Assembly: GCF_907164915.1 (NCBI RefSeq)
Contig: NC_061862.1
Span: 126,923,641-126,987,640, forward strand
Origin: Impatiens glandulifera
Taxonomy: Eukaryota; Streptophyta; Magnoliopsida; Ericales; Balsaminaceae
Direction: 5' to 3'
DNA: 64,000 bases
The notes under the pieces: model-generated
What the model was told of the DNA's origin: nothing
Databases searched by the model: none
What the model saw: the letters and a program-made list of their open reading frames with translations, nothing else
Position numbers and translations under genes: made by a program
Shown: positions 22,029-34,670 of the stretch, one piece after another
Position numbering within the stretch: the first letter of the stretch is position 1
Layout: each line of letters begins with the position of its first letter

Positions 22029-22728
22029 GAGCATCTCCAACCGAATTGAAAACGCATACCCAAAATGGGTTTTCTCTTCCAATCGAACTGCAAAACCAAA
22101 CTCAAAATGAGATTTCTCATTTTCCCTCTTAAAAAAACGCAAATATGCGTTGTTACGGTTCACAAACGCATATATATATATATATATTTTCATTTTAGCC
22201 CTTTAACTTTTACTTAATTAATTTTATATATTAAACTTACTTATATAATTTATTTATATTTTAATTTATTTATATTTTAATTTGTTTATGTTTTATTTAT
22301 TTATATGTTTTATTTATTTATATTTTATTTTTATCTTATATTTTATATTAAGTTTATTTATATAATTATTAATTTAATTTATATAATATTTTTTATATAA
22401 CATAAATTTATAATATAATTAAAAAATTATAATAATATTAAAAAAAATTACTTTAATATATATATATATTACTTTAATAAATTTTGATAATTAATTTATA
22501 TTTAAATTTAAAATATTTGGATGATATTATAATATTGTGGTGTAATTTATAAGTTTGTAAAAGATATGGGTGATATTAAAAAGTTATAAAAGTTGATGTA
22601 AGAAAGAATATTATAAGAATATTCTTTTGGGTTTGAGAATGAGTTTTTCGGTTGGAGTAAAATTACTGTTTGATGTGACATTTACACCAAAATGAGTTTG
22701 AAAATGGGTTTTTTGGTTGAAGATGGTC
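22029..22728. mobile_element. PIF-type MITE 1 of a tandem trio
   Basis: Left end GAGCATCTCCAACCG, right end GGTTGAAGATGGTC, flanked by TTA at 22026-22028 and 22729-22731. The interior is AT-rich with TTTATTTATATTTTA words. Its right third is nearly identical to that of the next element. Confidence 0.75.
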
Positions 22729-22731
22729 TTA

Positions 22732-23387
22732 GAGCATCTCCAATGGAGCTGCAAAATGAAACCCAAAATGGGATCAGCAGCTCCAATAGTACGCCAAACG
22801 GAAACCTAAAATGGGATAACCCATCCTCCCTCTCCAAATACTGCATATATGCGTTGCTCCTGTAGCAATCGCATATATATATATTTTTTTTACTTTTTAG
22901 CCCTTGAACTTTTATTTCATTCATTTTATATTTTAAACTTATTTATATAATTAATTTATATATTTTATTTATATTTTAATTTATTTATATTTTAATTTAT
23001 TTATATTTTAATTTATTTATATTTTAATTTGTTTATATGTTTTATTTATTTATATGTTTTATTTATTTATATGTTTTATTTATTTATATTTTATATTTAT
23101 CTTATATTTTATATTAAGTTTATTTATATAATTATTAATTTAATTTATATAACATAAATTTATAATATAATTTAAAAAAATTATAATAATATTAAAAAAA
23201 ATTACTTTAATATATATATATATATTATATATAATTATAAAAAATTACTTTAATATATATATAAGAATATTATAAGAATATTCTTTTGGGTTTGAGAATG
23301 AGTTTTTCGGTTGGAGTAGAATTACTGTTTGATGTGACATTTACACCAAAATGAGTTTGAAAATGGGTTTTTCGGTTGGAGATGGTC
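22732..23387. mobile_element. PIF-type MITE 2 of a tandem trio
   Basis: Left end GAGCATCTCCAATGG, right end CGGTTGGAGATGGTC, flanked by TTA at 22729-22731 and 23388-23390. Same orientation and family as element 1, with a divergent left end. Confidence 0.75.
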
Positions 23388-23390
23388 TTA

Positions 23391-24030
23391 GACCATCTCA
23401 AACCACAAACCCATTTCTAAACCCAAAATGCAGTAAATGTCACTGCAAACAGTAATTTATCTCCAACCTAAAAACCCATTTTCAAACTCAAAAGAATATT
23501 CTTAGAATATTCTTTTCTTACACTAACTTTTTAACCTTATTAAGATTATAATATATTTATCAACTTTACATATTTAACCATAATCTTTTTTTATTTTTAA
23601 TAAAATTAAAATAAAATTAATTATATATCAATAATTCATACCTAACATATAATTTAATAATATATTTAAATAAATAAACATATTATACTAAAATTTAAGT
23701 CGTAAAATATATCATAAAAATATATAATAAAATCAAAAATAAATTAAATAAAATTTAAATATAATAAAATTTAATATTTAATTATAGAGCAAGTGAAATG
23801 TTTCAAATAATTCATATAAACAAGTTTAATATTTAAATTAAAAAGTGTATATATTTTAAGGGCTTATTTGAAAACTTATAAAAAAAATTTGAGAAATGAA
23901 TAGTAACCAAACATATATGGGTTTTTTTGAGAGAGAGGGAGTAAATTCTCATTTTGGGTATGCGTTTTGGTGGCCGGTTGGAGAAGAAAATGGGAATGCG
24001 TTTAAGTTTGGTGTCCGGTTGGAGATGCCC
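23391..24030. mobile_element. PIF-type MITE 3 of a tandem trio, opposite orientation
   Basis: Left end GACCATCTCAAACC, right end CCGGTTGGAGATGCCC, flanked by TTA at 23388-23390 and 24031-24033. Its left part is the reverse complement of the right part of elements 1 and 2 (AAAGAATATTCTTAGAATAT), so it is inserted the other way round. Confidence 0.75.
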
Positions 24031-25006
24031 TTAGAGCCTTTGATTTCATTCGCTTCTTGAATAGGAGTTGTAGCCTGCACTTCGAGAAGCAAAACACCTA
24101 AAATTTATCTACACTATGAGATTTCGTAGTCATACTCCATTACAATATTAATATATTAGATTGTAGATAAGATAGATTTATTGGATTTTTAGGTTTGTCT
24201 AAATATCAAATATATCTTTTTGTAAAAATATTATTAGTATCATATTTATTGGATTATTAAGTTGGTCTAAATGTCGATTTTTACTTTATCAAAAAAAAAT
24301 TATGTTCAGTCATATATCTTTTTGTAAGAATATTTTTATTTGTGTCGATTTGGCGGTCGTCCCTAAAGATTACCAACTATCAATGTAGTCTGATTTAAAA
24401 TTATTTTCTTTAATTAATACAAATATCTCATTTTATACTTTATGGCACTAAAAAAATCTACTTAAGCAGCAAGTCCATTAACTAAAAATGAAAAACATTA
24501 GAAAGATTAACCAAATACTTGAGTACAAATTGTTTTCCCTTTCAAAGGGGAAGGAAAAAGATGTAATGGGTCTATTATTTAAATAAAATTAAACATTTCT
24601 ATCAAATTCTCCATTTATATAAGATCAATATAAGATTGGATACATTTAATTTTTTTTAATAAAATATAATTTTTATTAGAGTAAATTGATAGTTACATAA
24701 TAAATAAATATATGTTAATTAATAAATAAGATTTATAAAATCAAGATAACAAATTGGGTGAATAATTTATAAAAACAAAATTTTGAATGAAGAAGATATA
24801 ATAATAATAAAATTGATTGTGTTACTCCAAAGACAAACTCATTTAAATTTTTAAACGGATGGGAGTTAAAGTTGAGCAACCCGAAATTGAACCAACAAAA
24901 TGGTTTTGAAAGAATTTTTGCCAAATATTCTAAGCGCCAACTAAAATTATCTTTAACGGAAAGTTTTATAAGTAATGTTGTAAAAGATCTTGTCAAATAA
25001 TTATGA

Positions 25007-25010
<4 letters not shown>

Positions 25011-25091
<81 letters not shown>
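25011..25091. repeat. (TA)n microsatellite, about 40 units
   Basis: 81 bases of uninterrupted TA. A minus-strand open frame across it reads Ile-Tyr repeats and is an artefact. Confidence 0.95.
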
Positions 25092-25093
<2 letters not shown>

Positions 25094-25268
25094 AGAAATT
25101 CATATAATTCATTTGAGAGATACCTATAAAAATTCTCCATAAGTTCGAGTAATTCTTTATTGAGAAAAAATAATAATTTTTATATCCAATTGTTATATCT
25201 CTTTCATTGATAAGAATGGAAAGGACACGAATTCGAAAAAAATTATGAATACAGTCGAAGTATGGGTA

Positions 25269-25792
25269 GGGGTGAGCAAATGGGTAAAACCAATCCGTTT
25301 TGTTCGATCTCTATTAAATTCAAACTAAATTTATTCAATTCGTAATTCAAACCATTTTATTAATTAATACGGATCGGATACGGACTGAATTAAAAATGGT
25401 TTGGATAATCCAAACTAAAAAATATTTATATATATAAGTTGAAATTAGTCAATAATTTTTTTAAAAAAAATTGAAAAAAAATTCAAAATTTTATTATTAT
25501 TAAATTTGAATCTGAAAAAAATAATAAAAATAATAATAAAAATAAAAATAAATATAGTTGTCAAAGTGATGATAAGTAAAATATATATTATATTGAGATG
25601 AAATTTAATTTAAAGAAAAAATAAATTAAAAAATAAATTTTTATTTAGATAGTTTAGATAATCCTATCCAATTCGATTTAATTCAATCCGAACTCAATCC
25701 GATTCGATCTCAATCCAATCCGAAATATCCAATCCAAATTAGTATTTAAGATTCGGATTGGATTTCGGATTAATCCACCCAATGCTCACATC
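25269..25792. mobile_element. Possible hAT-like MITE
   Basis: TAGGGGTGAGCAAATGGGT at the left and CCACCCAATGCTCACATC at the right are imperfect inverse matches. Between them are repeated CGGATTGG/CCAATCCGA words, as in several plant hAT MITEs. No target duplication could be confirmed. Confidence 0.4.
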
Positions 25793-26855
25793 AACGGTTG
25801 TGAATATTATTCGAATTACAAAAATTCAAAATAAAAATTTAATCCGACAAAACATAATTTTTATCCCATCAAAGTGCAACATCAACTCAAATATGAGTGA
25901 TGAAAAGAGAAACTATGTACTTTTACATGCGAATAAAATGAATTTGGAACTCTTTTTTTAGAAAAAAATTTCTAAAAATAATACCAAACATTTTCTAATC
26001 CTTATCTCCTCTCTCTCTCCCGTCTTGTATTTCGTCTTTCTTAGTATTCCAAGACTCAACAAAACATTTCTAGGGCCTAAATAAATAAACAAAAATAAGA
26101 AGGCCTAAATACTTTTTTCATACAAATTATATTTATTGTTTCATGTATGAAATCTGTCACTTAAACTGCCATGGGTTAGATGATTTAGTTTATTAAAATG
26201 GAAGATTTTTCTTCAATCCCCTGTCTTTTTCATAAGAGCTCATTTCATGCATTCTTAAAAACTAAGAAATGTATATTAGACTTTCTTTTATGGTTTTATG
26301 GGTTGATTGGATTAATAATTTCAAAAGGCTAGTCTGGTCCCATTGGGACATTGCAGGAAGAACTTGGAAGATTGACCAATTTAAAAGGACTTTTATTTTG
26401 CTAAACAATTTGAATGATTTGTAAGTTCTGAAATTTGAATTACCAATTAGTTCGATAGAATTGGTGACAATAAATTCACCGGAGAAACTCAATTTCTTCC
26501 AAGATTGGAATAATCTTAATAAATTGTGATTAATTTATTTCTTTTTTGCTCTTTTGAAATATGAAAGTTATTACAAACTTGATAAAGTACTATGTAAGAA
26601 ATGTATTGAGCTTAAGACAGTCCAAAAAAAATTTATTGTCTAATAAAATTTTGTGTATCCAACCAAACTTTTTAAACTTTATAGTATACTAAAACGTTTT
26701 AGATAAACACTATATAGTCTATTGATCAAAGTCTATAATTTAAATATCATAGAGAAACAACCAAACCAAGAACATACTTGAGTAATCACAAACAAATGAA
26801 CGCAATCCATCAAAAAAGAAAAACGCAATCCAAAATCCAGAACACACAATTGAAT

Positions 26856-28361
26856 CTAAATGTGCCTCTTAGGCACTGGAGAGTTTGTTCGCGAGGCTCT
26901 ATCTAACCTCTCCTTAAATGGTGTGTAGTGCCCATTCACTTTCTTATCCTGCAACATAAGAAATAACCTTAGTTAACATCAAACACTCATTCATTCACTA
27001 ATCCTAAGAACAATCAAACATCAATTAATGTTACCTCTCTATACTTTCTAGTTGAATTTGAACCCCCCTTATAACAAGAAGAAACTGATGATCCAGATTC
27101 ATCATGACAAGTTTCATTACTCCAGTAAGTGCCAACACTTCCAATTATCGGCATGTCTTCAGGGCTTCGAATTGGTGATCTTCTTGGAGTAGATGTAGCA
27201 GAAAACTGTTTAATCTCCTCCAACGTTAATGCACCTAAAATAGGCCTATCATCAATACTCCACATTGGATTTGATCCTTTTGACACACTTTTCCCTGAAA
27301 AAGAAAGCCTCTCAATCTCAAGCCCATTGCAGCTGGCCTTCTTTTGGGGAGGTGGAGTTGTGGTTCCTGATGTATCAAGCCAATTTGACAAACTAGCATC
27401 AACTGAAATTTCTTGATTCAATGATCCTCTGGATTCATTGAATTTCGACTTGGAAATAATCGTGGGTTCATCGTAGCTTTGAATGATATCATGATTTTCC
27501 TTTTCAAGTTCCGGTTGGGTTAATATTGTTTCTTGGATTTTAGCAACTTTCCATTGAGAAATGTTCTCTACTGGGTTGAGAACAGGATGGAAGTTCTTGT
27601 TATTGCCAGTCCTATCTCGAGTCTTTTGAATTGGGGAACAATCATTGAATCCCACACACCTGTTTAACTCATCTGTTTTTGATTCCATTGAAGCAGGTGG
27701 GATTACTTCTTCAGTCCATATTTTCTCAATTATACTACTTTCATCTTCACCACTGTCAACATCAGCATTTAATTCGGTTTCTTCATCGCTACTGTCTCTG
27801 CAATTCATATACCGATTATTAGGAAGGTGTCGAGAAGACCTGTCTTTAGCTTCTTCATGCTCTTTATCATTGACAGCTCTATCTATCTGGTCCAAAGTGT
27901 TTGTACTCTTTTGGATTGAAATGGGCTCATGGGTTGGAACGATTGCATTGAAAGTTAATCTCTTTTCAGTACTCAAGCTCAATTCCCTCTCAAGCTGTAC
28001 TCTAAATAAGTAAAAAAAACACAAACAGACAGAGACAATTAAATAACCCATAAACAGATATGAACTTGAGAAATCAGTAATTTGATTACTCACTGTATTT
28101 TTGGAACTAGAATCTCTTCAACAGGTTGTAGAGATGACTTCTGAATTCTGTATCTCTGTGAAGAAATTTATATCAAATCGAAAATTTTGAAGAGAAAACC
28201 CAATCGGGCATTACCTATAAAACCCATTTTTCTAATCTGTTCATTTTTTCTCAAACTAAACAAAAAGATAATGAAATGGGACATACTCGTTCGTCGAATG
28301 GATGAAATTCTTGGTTCCTGCTCTTCTTCTTCTTCCTAAAACACGCAGTGAAGCATCCCAT
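26856..28361 (-). CDS. JASON-like protein, four exons (host gene)
   Basis: Exons on the minus strand: 28361-28287, 28155-28094, 28001-27035 and 26948-26856. All introns are GT-AG and the phases join cleanly to 398 codons. The start ATG (28361-28359) gives MGCFTACFRKKKK, a Gly-Cys N-terminus followed by a basic run, compatible with lipid anchoring (inference). Residues 183-197 read FHPVLNPVENISQWK and residues 297-304 DRPILGAL, blocks I recognise from Arabidopsis JASON. MPIIGSVGTYW follows at 329-339, and the C-terminus has HYTPFKERLDRAS. The middle is acidic and Ser-rich, probably disordered. Arabidopsis JASON keeps the two male meiosis II spindles apart, and its loss gives unreduced pollen; whether this copy is the orthologue or a somatic paralogue cannot be told. 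The last exon was missed by simple ORF reading, since the unspliced frame ends early at 27014. The upstream leader is CT/AG-rich. It is the only intact gene in the window. Confidence 0.85.
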
Positions 28362-29656
28362 CTCTTCAGCGAAATTTTTTTAGAGATTGATCTTTACTTC
28401 AACACACACAGAGAAACAGAGAGAGAATATCAAGTATCTGTTTAGAGATTGATCTTACACAAAATAAAGCTGATTAGTTCTTCTTCATTTAGAGAGAAAA
28501 GAGAAATAATAATGGAAAGCAGAAAAATATGTGATTCATAAAGGTGGAAAGATGAAACGGTCAAGAAAGATGAAAAATGTATACATTCTCTCTTTCTTAA
28601 CGCTCCATTCTGTTTTCTATCCGTTTGGAAAGAAATATGACCGTTACAGAAATAAGTAATTATGATTATTATCAATTAAAAATTTGAAATTGGACAGATT
28701 GGACCCAATTAGCTGATTAGCTGTTTGACACTTGTTCCATGTTAATTAACTTGGAAGAGTTTTATTTTATGGAAAAATCCTTTTTTTATAATGTTATTAA
28801 TTATTTATTGATAATATTAAATAAATACCAAATTTCTTTTTAGTTAAAATATTAATAATAATGACATCTTAATCATTTTACCAATTAATCAATATTTTTA
28901 CATGAAACAATTTTTTTTTAAAAATAAATTAGATTGTTTCCATGTAACTTTACATCAAACAAGCTCATATGATTTTCTTTAATATTTCAAAACTAAAAGA
29001 AAAATAGAATATATATACTTTATAAAATTTAATCTTTACAGTTTTGAATTTTATTTAATTTTATTCATATTTATTTTTCAAATGAAATTAAAACTTTAGA
29101 TTTATTAAATAAGAACTTTTACCATTTTGACTTTTGGACACATATCTGAATCTAATTTGATTTTTCTGTACTATTATATATACTTTAGTTTATTCAGGTC
29201 CACAATTTTAAAACTGATATAATGGATTTTAAAACTGATATGATCAAATGTTTTTTCTATTAGATTTAGATTTGAAAAAAATTGTAATGCTCCCATTTCA
29301 CATAATAATTTTTTAATACACTAATTTGTTTTATTTTTTTTATGTTTCCTCAATAAAAAATGAAAATCTATAATGTTGTTTAATATTCTCTAAATTATTT
29401 TAATACTTTTTTTTTTTTAAAAATATGACTAGGATGTCGGAGAAGATTTAGTGCACCGAATCTGATCGACACAATTTAGTGCACCTAATCTGATCGACAC
29501 AATTTAGTGCACCTATAAGTGATAGCTTTATAATTTGGAAAATTGTTTCTCTAGATTGTGTTTTAATTGATAAATCTAGATTTTTATTTACAAATATTAT
29601 CATTTTACCTTCTTCATCTATATAAATTAATGTGAAAATTTAATTAGTAAAAAATA
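28362..29656. other. Upstream region of the JASON-like gene
   Basis: The first ~300 bp upstream of the ATG should hold the promoter and 5' UTR (GAGAGAGAAT/CTCTCTG-type sequence near 28400-28440). I see no decisive TATA box. Beyond about 28700 the sequence is AT-rich and without recognised features, apart from a short tandem repeat at 29446-29515. Confidence 0.45.
29446..29515. repeat. Short tandem repeat, 28-bp unit, about 2.5 copies
   Basis: The unit contains TTTAGTGCACC and TCTGATCGACAC, repeated with one or two differences. Confidence 0.8.
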
Positions 29657-30623
29657 AATAAATTTATAAAATCATACAAACAATTGATAATCTAGATATT
29701 AAATAATATGAACAATTTACAAAATTAAAAATTCTGAATACAAAAATTTAACAATAATGTAATTTGTTGAGGACAGAACCGAAAGTTGAGTTTCTAAATG
29801 ATGAGAATTAAAAAAGAGCGAATCAATAAAATAGTGTTGTAATAATCTCTACAAAATATATTATGAGTGCCAGTTAAAATTATCCTGACTATATGATTGG
29901 TAAACAACGCTGAAAAAATATAATCGATCGCATACATATATGGTTAAAATAATAATAAAAAATCTTTACAAATTATGGGAGGATAAAAAATTAAATCAAA
30001 TATCTTTATTACTGAAAAATATGAAAAACAACTCCATATTCTATAATTTCGTCTCAGTTATTAAAAATAGGACGTATACGCGAGAAAACATTATCAACAC
30101 AATTAGGAAGTATGAATAACAAACGACCGACCGAAGATTTAGAGTATTATTCAGATCGCAAAAATTTGGAATGAAAATTTTAACCTGACTAAATAAGATG
30201 CCATATCAAACCAAACAGAACACTAATTTAAAACTGAGTGATGAAAAGAGAAACGAGACATCTACTATATTAGAAAAACTACGAGAAAGGACAAGAAATA
30301 ACTTCTCACCAACTTTTTTTTAAGATGGAAAAAAGAAGATATTTGTTTAAAATAATTAATTTATTACACATAACTATTATATATAATAGATATATATGTT
30401 CGCCCACTTATATCATAATGATATCAGAGAAGATTGAAGTATTACCAGCATATATTTACTCGCAAATGGCTTTCTAGTGTTGTGTTGTCAATTATTTGTA
30501 CTGCCTTTAAGATTACAATTGTTGCAAGTTCACCTTAAATGGACTTGTGAATAGTGGTCTAAAGTGGCATAACAATAAAACGCCATATTTCCATGGACCA
30601 CTAACGTTTCTTTTGGTAAGTGA
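29657..30623. repeat. Left copy of a ~970 bp direct duplication
   Basis: Near-identical to 33617-34604 from AAATAAATTTATAAAATC to CTTTTGGTAAGTGA, with a few substitutions and small indels. The two copies bracket a retroelement fragment. Confidence 0.9.
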
Positions 30624-32416
30624 ATGTCGACCATATCCAAAGATGCCAGTACCACTGCAATCCCCACATTCTCAAAAGAAAACTATATTGTGTAGAAGAA
30701 GAGAGTCCGTGCTCATCTTTCCTCTCTTCATGATGACATGTGGAGTGTTATCATAGATGATCCCATCAAAATCGAAAAGGATAAATCCGAATGGATCATC
30801 GAAGATAAGAGGAGGAATAACCTCATCAACATGGCATTGGACGTTCTGTACAGATCTCTTGACGACATCATGTTCAAGTACATCATCGAGTGTGAAACTG
30901 TCAAGGAGATTTGGGACAGACTCACTCAACTGTGTGAGGGCAATGAGCAAACCAAAGAGAACAAAATTATGGTTGCCACTCAGCAGTTCGACAACTTCAA
31001 AATGCGTCCTAGAGAAACAATGACTGAGTTTGACGCAAGGTTCAACAAGGTTATCTCCACTCTATCCATTCTTGGAAAGACATACAACAACATGAAGATT
31101 TCTATCAAGGTCATGCGAGCTTTACAAAGGGAGGGACATAAAGACAATGGCAATGAGGGAGTCCAAAGACCTCAACAAGACTGGGCTTTTCGATTTATTT
31201 TCTGATCTCAAGGCCTATGAGTTCGAGTTGAACTCAAGGATTAAAGAAGATAAACCCTCATCCACCATCATTACCAAAGCCTTAGTGACTGCAGAAGAGC
31301 CGTCAGTTGCCCCTGATGTGAAGACAACTGCCCAGCAGCTCAGAAACGATGTTATGTCTCTCTTCGTGAAGAAGTTGGGCAAATTCATAAAGAAGAGCAA
31401 CTCTAACTCAAGTTTCTCAAATACCAATGACGATAAAAAATCTAAAGCTAATGTTAATGTTTTAACTGTGGTATTTTAGGTCATTACAAATCGGAATGTC
31501 GAAAGCCGAAGCGTGATAAGAAGAAGAAGGACGACGAAAAGGAGCTGAAGGCTCTTTTGGCAGGCGACGGGAAGAACAAATGGAACTATAGTGATTATGA
31601 CTCATCATCCAGTGATAGTGATGATGAAGAGGTTTCTTGTTTCATGGCAAGAGAAGAAGAAGCTCAGGAATCTGAGGTATTTGACTTCTCTTCTGAAATT
31701 TTTTTAAGGGAAGAACTAGTAGCTGCACTAAATGACATGGTCATAGAGTATAGAAAGCTATCAGAGCCCAAAAATGAAATACAATCTTTCTCTTAAGTGT
31801 CTCAACCTATTTTATCTCAAACTCTAGAATCAAACATTCTTGAAAATGGCAAGGTCGAAATCTCATCTAAGAATGAGATGCTCAAAGAACAGATACAAAC
31901 TTTCTCTTCTGAAAACAAACAGTTAAATTATATTGTTAGTGTTTGGACAAGGTCTGGAGAAGCTGTAAAATATCAGATCAGTTTGTTAAAACCTGCTGGA
32001 TCCAAATCCGGTTTAGGATTTGATAGCAATGACCCAAACCAGTTTTGTAAGAAGTTAAACTCAACAACTGACAAGCTTAAGTCAATAAGTTTTGTCAAAT
32101 GGAGTTTAACTGATACTGAAACTGATCTAATACATGAGGAGTTAATTTTGAAGGATGAAATAACCTATGTTCCTCCAACTGTTAGCTGGCTGAAAATTAA
32201 GTTGGAAATAGACAGCAAGTCTGACAATCTAAAACCTGACAAGAAGTCAAGGAGTTTTAAAATAAAATCATCCTCTAAAGCTAAAGGATCAGTGGATAGC
32301 AAGAAGACGTCTGCTAAGTCTAAATCATATACATTAATTACAACACAAATGGGAAATCCATAAAGATAGCTCAAATATGGATACCCAAGGGACTGATTGA
32401 TCGAGGACCTAAGTGA
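30624..32416 (+). pseudogene. gag: gag of element B
   Basis: It begins ATGTCGACC at 30624, but an in-frame TAG near 30692 replaces the conserved Trp codon of the YIVWKK motif. The helical UBN2-like domain follows (ALDVLYRSLDD, CETVKEIWDRLTQLCEGNEQT, MRPRETMTEFDARFNKVI). The zinc knuckle sits at 31458-31499 (CFNCGILGHYKSEC in the relative), but one base is missing just before it, so this frame reads on wrongly. A Ser/Asp-rich SDYDSSSSDSDDE stretch and a Lys-rich coiled-coil-prone tail follow. It ends with IWIPKGL..GPK and TGA at 32413-32415. Several frameshifts make it non-functional. Confidence 0.85.
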
Positions 32417-33383
32417 ATGTGGGTACCAAAATTGTAAATATTTCTTTATGTAGGTGATACAGGAAAGCTGCATAAAGGAAGCTTGGAGCATACTCTTTTG
32501 AGGACATGCTCTAGAAGATCAATAGTGGCACTCACCACTCCTAAGGACTAAGTGTTTTCTGCCTTAAAAATATTTTTGGTCTTAAGGACCTCAAAACATT
32601 CATTTATTCTTTTTTGTACATGCATAAATTTAGAGGGAAATTTACTGTATAAATAAAGATGCACGCAGACTAAAGCCTTAATCGGTCTATTAGACGAGGT
32701 TGTCTAAAAGAAAAACCAAGTACTTAGAAGTATTCTTACTTACACACTTTATGCTTCTAAGATAAAATGTCTTGGTTGATACCTTGCGTGGTTAGACGTT
32801 GATGTCTAATAGACGTTTAGAGGTTTATAAGATAAGAGCAATTGGACGCTCATGTCTAACCAAACACACGTCTAATGCGTTATGTTCATGCGTAATTAGA
32901 CGTCGACGTCTAATAGACGTTTAGACATATATAAGACACGTAATTAGACACCTACATCTAATAGACTCATGCGTCTAATAGACACTTAATCCTCATAGAT
33001 TGTAGAAGTAAGGAAAACGTCTAACTACGTGTGCTATTAGACGCTTCATTTTCAAAAACTGATTAAGGACAGCTGTCCTCTATGCTGTGTCATCTAATTT
33101 TCCCACTTAAACATTAAAACAGTCACTTTCAAATAACATGAAGACACGTGTCTTTCAAGTTAAAAGAGAAAGACTGATATACTCTTAAATTAATGATGAC
33201 TATCTTTGAGAAAAGACATACAACATTAATTAGTGGGTCCTACTTTTATGTAAAGTGACGGTTAAGCCATGTGACTCTTCGAAGGCTATTTAAGGACATA
33301 TTGCATGCGATTGAAACCTTTACTTCTCTCTAACTTCTCTCTTAAGAATTCATTTCATCTTGAGTCTGTTCATCGTCTCTCTA
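32417..33383. promoter_or_regulatory. gag-ORF3 spacer with TTAGACG words and a TATA-like leader (element B)
   Basis: No pol sequence is present. TTAGACG/CGTCTAA words are dense from 32690 to 33050. TATTTAAGG near 33288-33296 precedes the ORF3 start by about 90 bases and matches the position in the complete copy. Homologous to 55140-56098. Confidence 0.6.
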
Positions 33384-33579
33384 ATTGCTAACAAGAAGAT
33401 TACCCTTGGTCACTACACTTTGCAGGTAAATTTCGCCTCGGTGTATTCTTTCGATCAATAGGAAGTGGTTGATATGTTCCTATTCTTGGAGTATTCCGGC
33501 CTCGGAAAATATCTCGGTGGTCCTTTCATTTTCCATGAGAAGGAAGTTCGGGAGCTCTTCAAGTCGGCGACAATGGTTT
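33384..33579 (+). pseudogene. ORF3 N-terminal fragment of element B
   Basis: Homologous to the start of ORF3 at 56099. The ATG is ATT here (33384-33386), and a CAG has become TAG near 33461. Blocks VVDMF..LEYSGLGKYLGG and FHEKEV are recognisable. It is cut off in mid-domain at 33579, where duplicated flank sequence begins. Confidence 0.8.
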
Positions 33580-33616
33580 ATAATCTAGATATTTAATTAA
33601 TTAATACAAACAATTA

Positions 33617-34604
33617 AATAAATTTATAAAATCATACAAACAATTGATAATCTAGATATTAAATAATATGAACAATTTACAAAATTAAAAATTCTGAATA
33701 CAAAAATTTAACAATAATGTAATTTGTTGAGGACAGAACCGAAAGTTGAGTTCCTAGATGATGAGAATTAAAAAAGAGCGAATCAATAAAATAGTGTTGT
33801 AATATTCTCTACAAAATATATTATGAGTGCCAGTTAAAATTATCCTGAGTATATGATTGGTAAACAACGCTGAAAAAATATAATCGATCGCATACATATA
33901 TGGTTAAAATAATAATAAAAAATCTTTACAAATTATGGGAGGATAAAAAATCAAATCAAATATCTTTATTATTGAAAAATATGAAAAACAACTCCATATT
34001 ATATAATTTCGTCTCAGTTATTAAAAATAGGACGTATACGAACTCAAGAAAACATTATCAACATAATTAGAAAGTATGAATAACGAACGACCTACCGAAG
34101 ATTTAGAGTATTATTCAGATCGTAAAAATTTGGAATGAAAATTTTAACCTGACTAAATAAGATGCCATATCAAACCAAACAGAACATAATTTATAACTGA
34201 GTGATCAAAAGGGAAATGAGACATCTACTATATTAGAAAAACCACGAGAAAGGACAAGAAATAACTTCTCACCAACTTTTTTTTAAGATGGAAAAAAGAA
34301 AATATTGATTTAAAATAATTAATTTATTACACATAACTATTATATATAATAGATATATATGTTCACCCACTTATATCATAATGATATCAGAGAAGATTGA
34401 AGTATTACCAGCATATATTTACTCGCAAATGGCTTTCTAGTGTTGTGATGTCAATTATTTGTATTGCCTATACGATGTTTTAAAAACAAAAGATTACAAT
34501 TGGTGCAAGTTCACCTTAAATGGACTTCTGGATAGTGGTCTAAAGTGATATAACAATAAAACGTCATATTTCCATGGACCACTAACGTTTCTTTTGGTAA
34601 GTGA
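33617..34604. repeat. Right copy of the ~970 bp direct duplication
   Basis: Matches 29657-30623. Just before it (33580-33616) is a short scrambled stretch repeating TATAATCTAGATATT from inside the duplication, a typical repair-junction signature. Confidence 0.88.
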
Positions 34605-34670
34605 TCAATTGACATCTTAGTACACTATTGTAGTTTATTAGATTTTATTTTTTCGATAACGTGTTTAATT

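Larger units (their letters stand above)
24034..26855. other. AT-rich intergenic region downstream of the JASON-like gene
   Basis: No gene recognised. It contains the (TA)n tract and a possible hAT-like MITE listed separately. Short open frames (25758-25961 and others) lack motifs. Confidence 0.5.
30623..33579 (+). mobile_element. Internal slice of a gag-ORF3 retroelement, no LTRs (element B)
   Basis: It aligns with 53299-56292 of the complete element at 51.7-60.8 kb: gag from its ATG, the gag-ORF3 spacer with TTAGACG words, and the first ~65 codons of ORF3. It stops abruptly at both ends, without LTR, PBS or PPT. A ~30 bp deletion near 33322 separates it from the full element. Its neighbours are the two copies of the long direct duplication. 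Confidence 0.85.

Noticed and set aside
24733..25140. 135-residue minus-strand frame with an Ile-Tyr run
   Set aside because: It is created by the (TA)n tract; the ends have no recognisable motif.
27014..28093. Unspliced 359-residue reading of the JASON-like gene
   Set aside because: Its first 31 residues are intron sequence and its end lies in the last intron; the four-exon model gives clean GT-AG joins and a family-like C-terminus.
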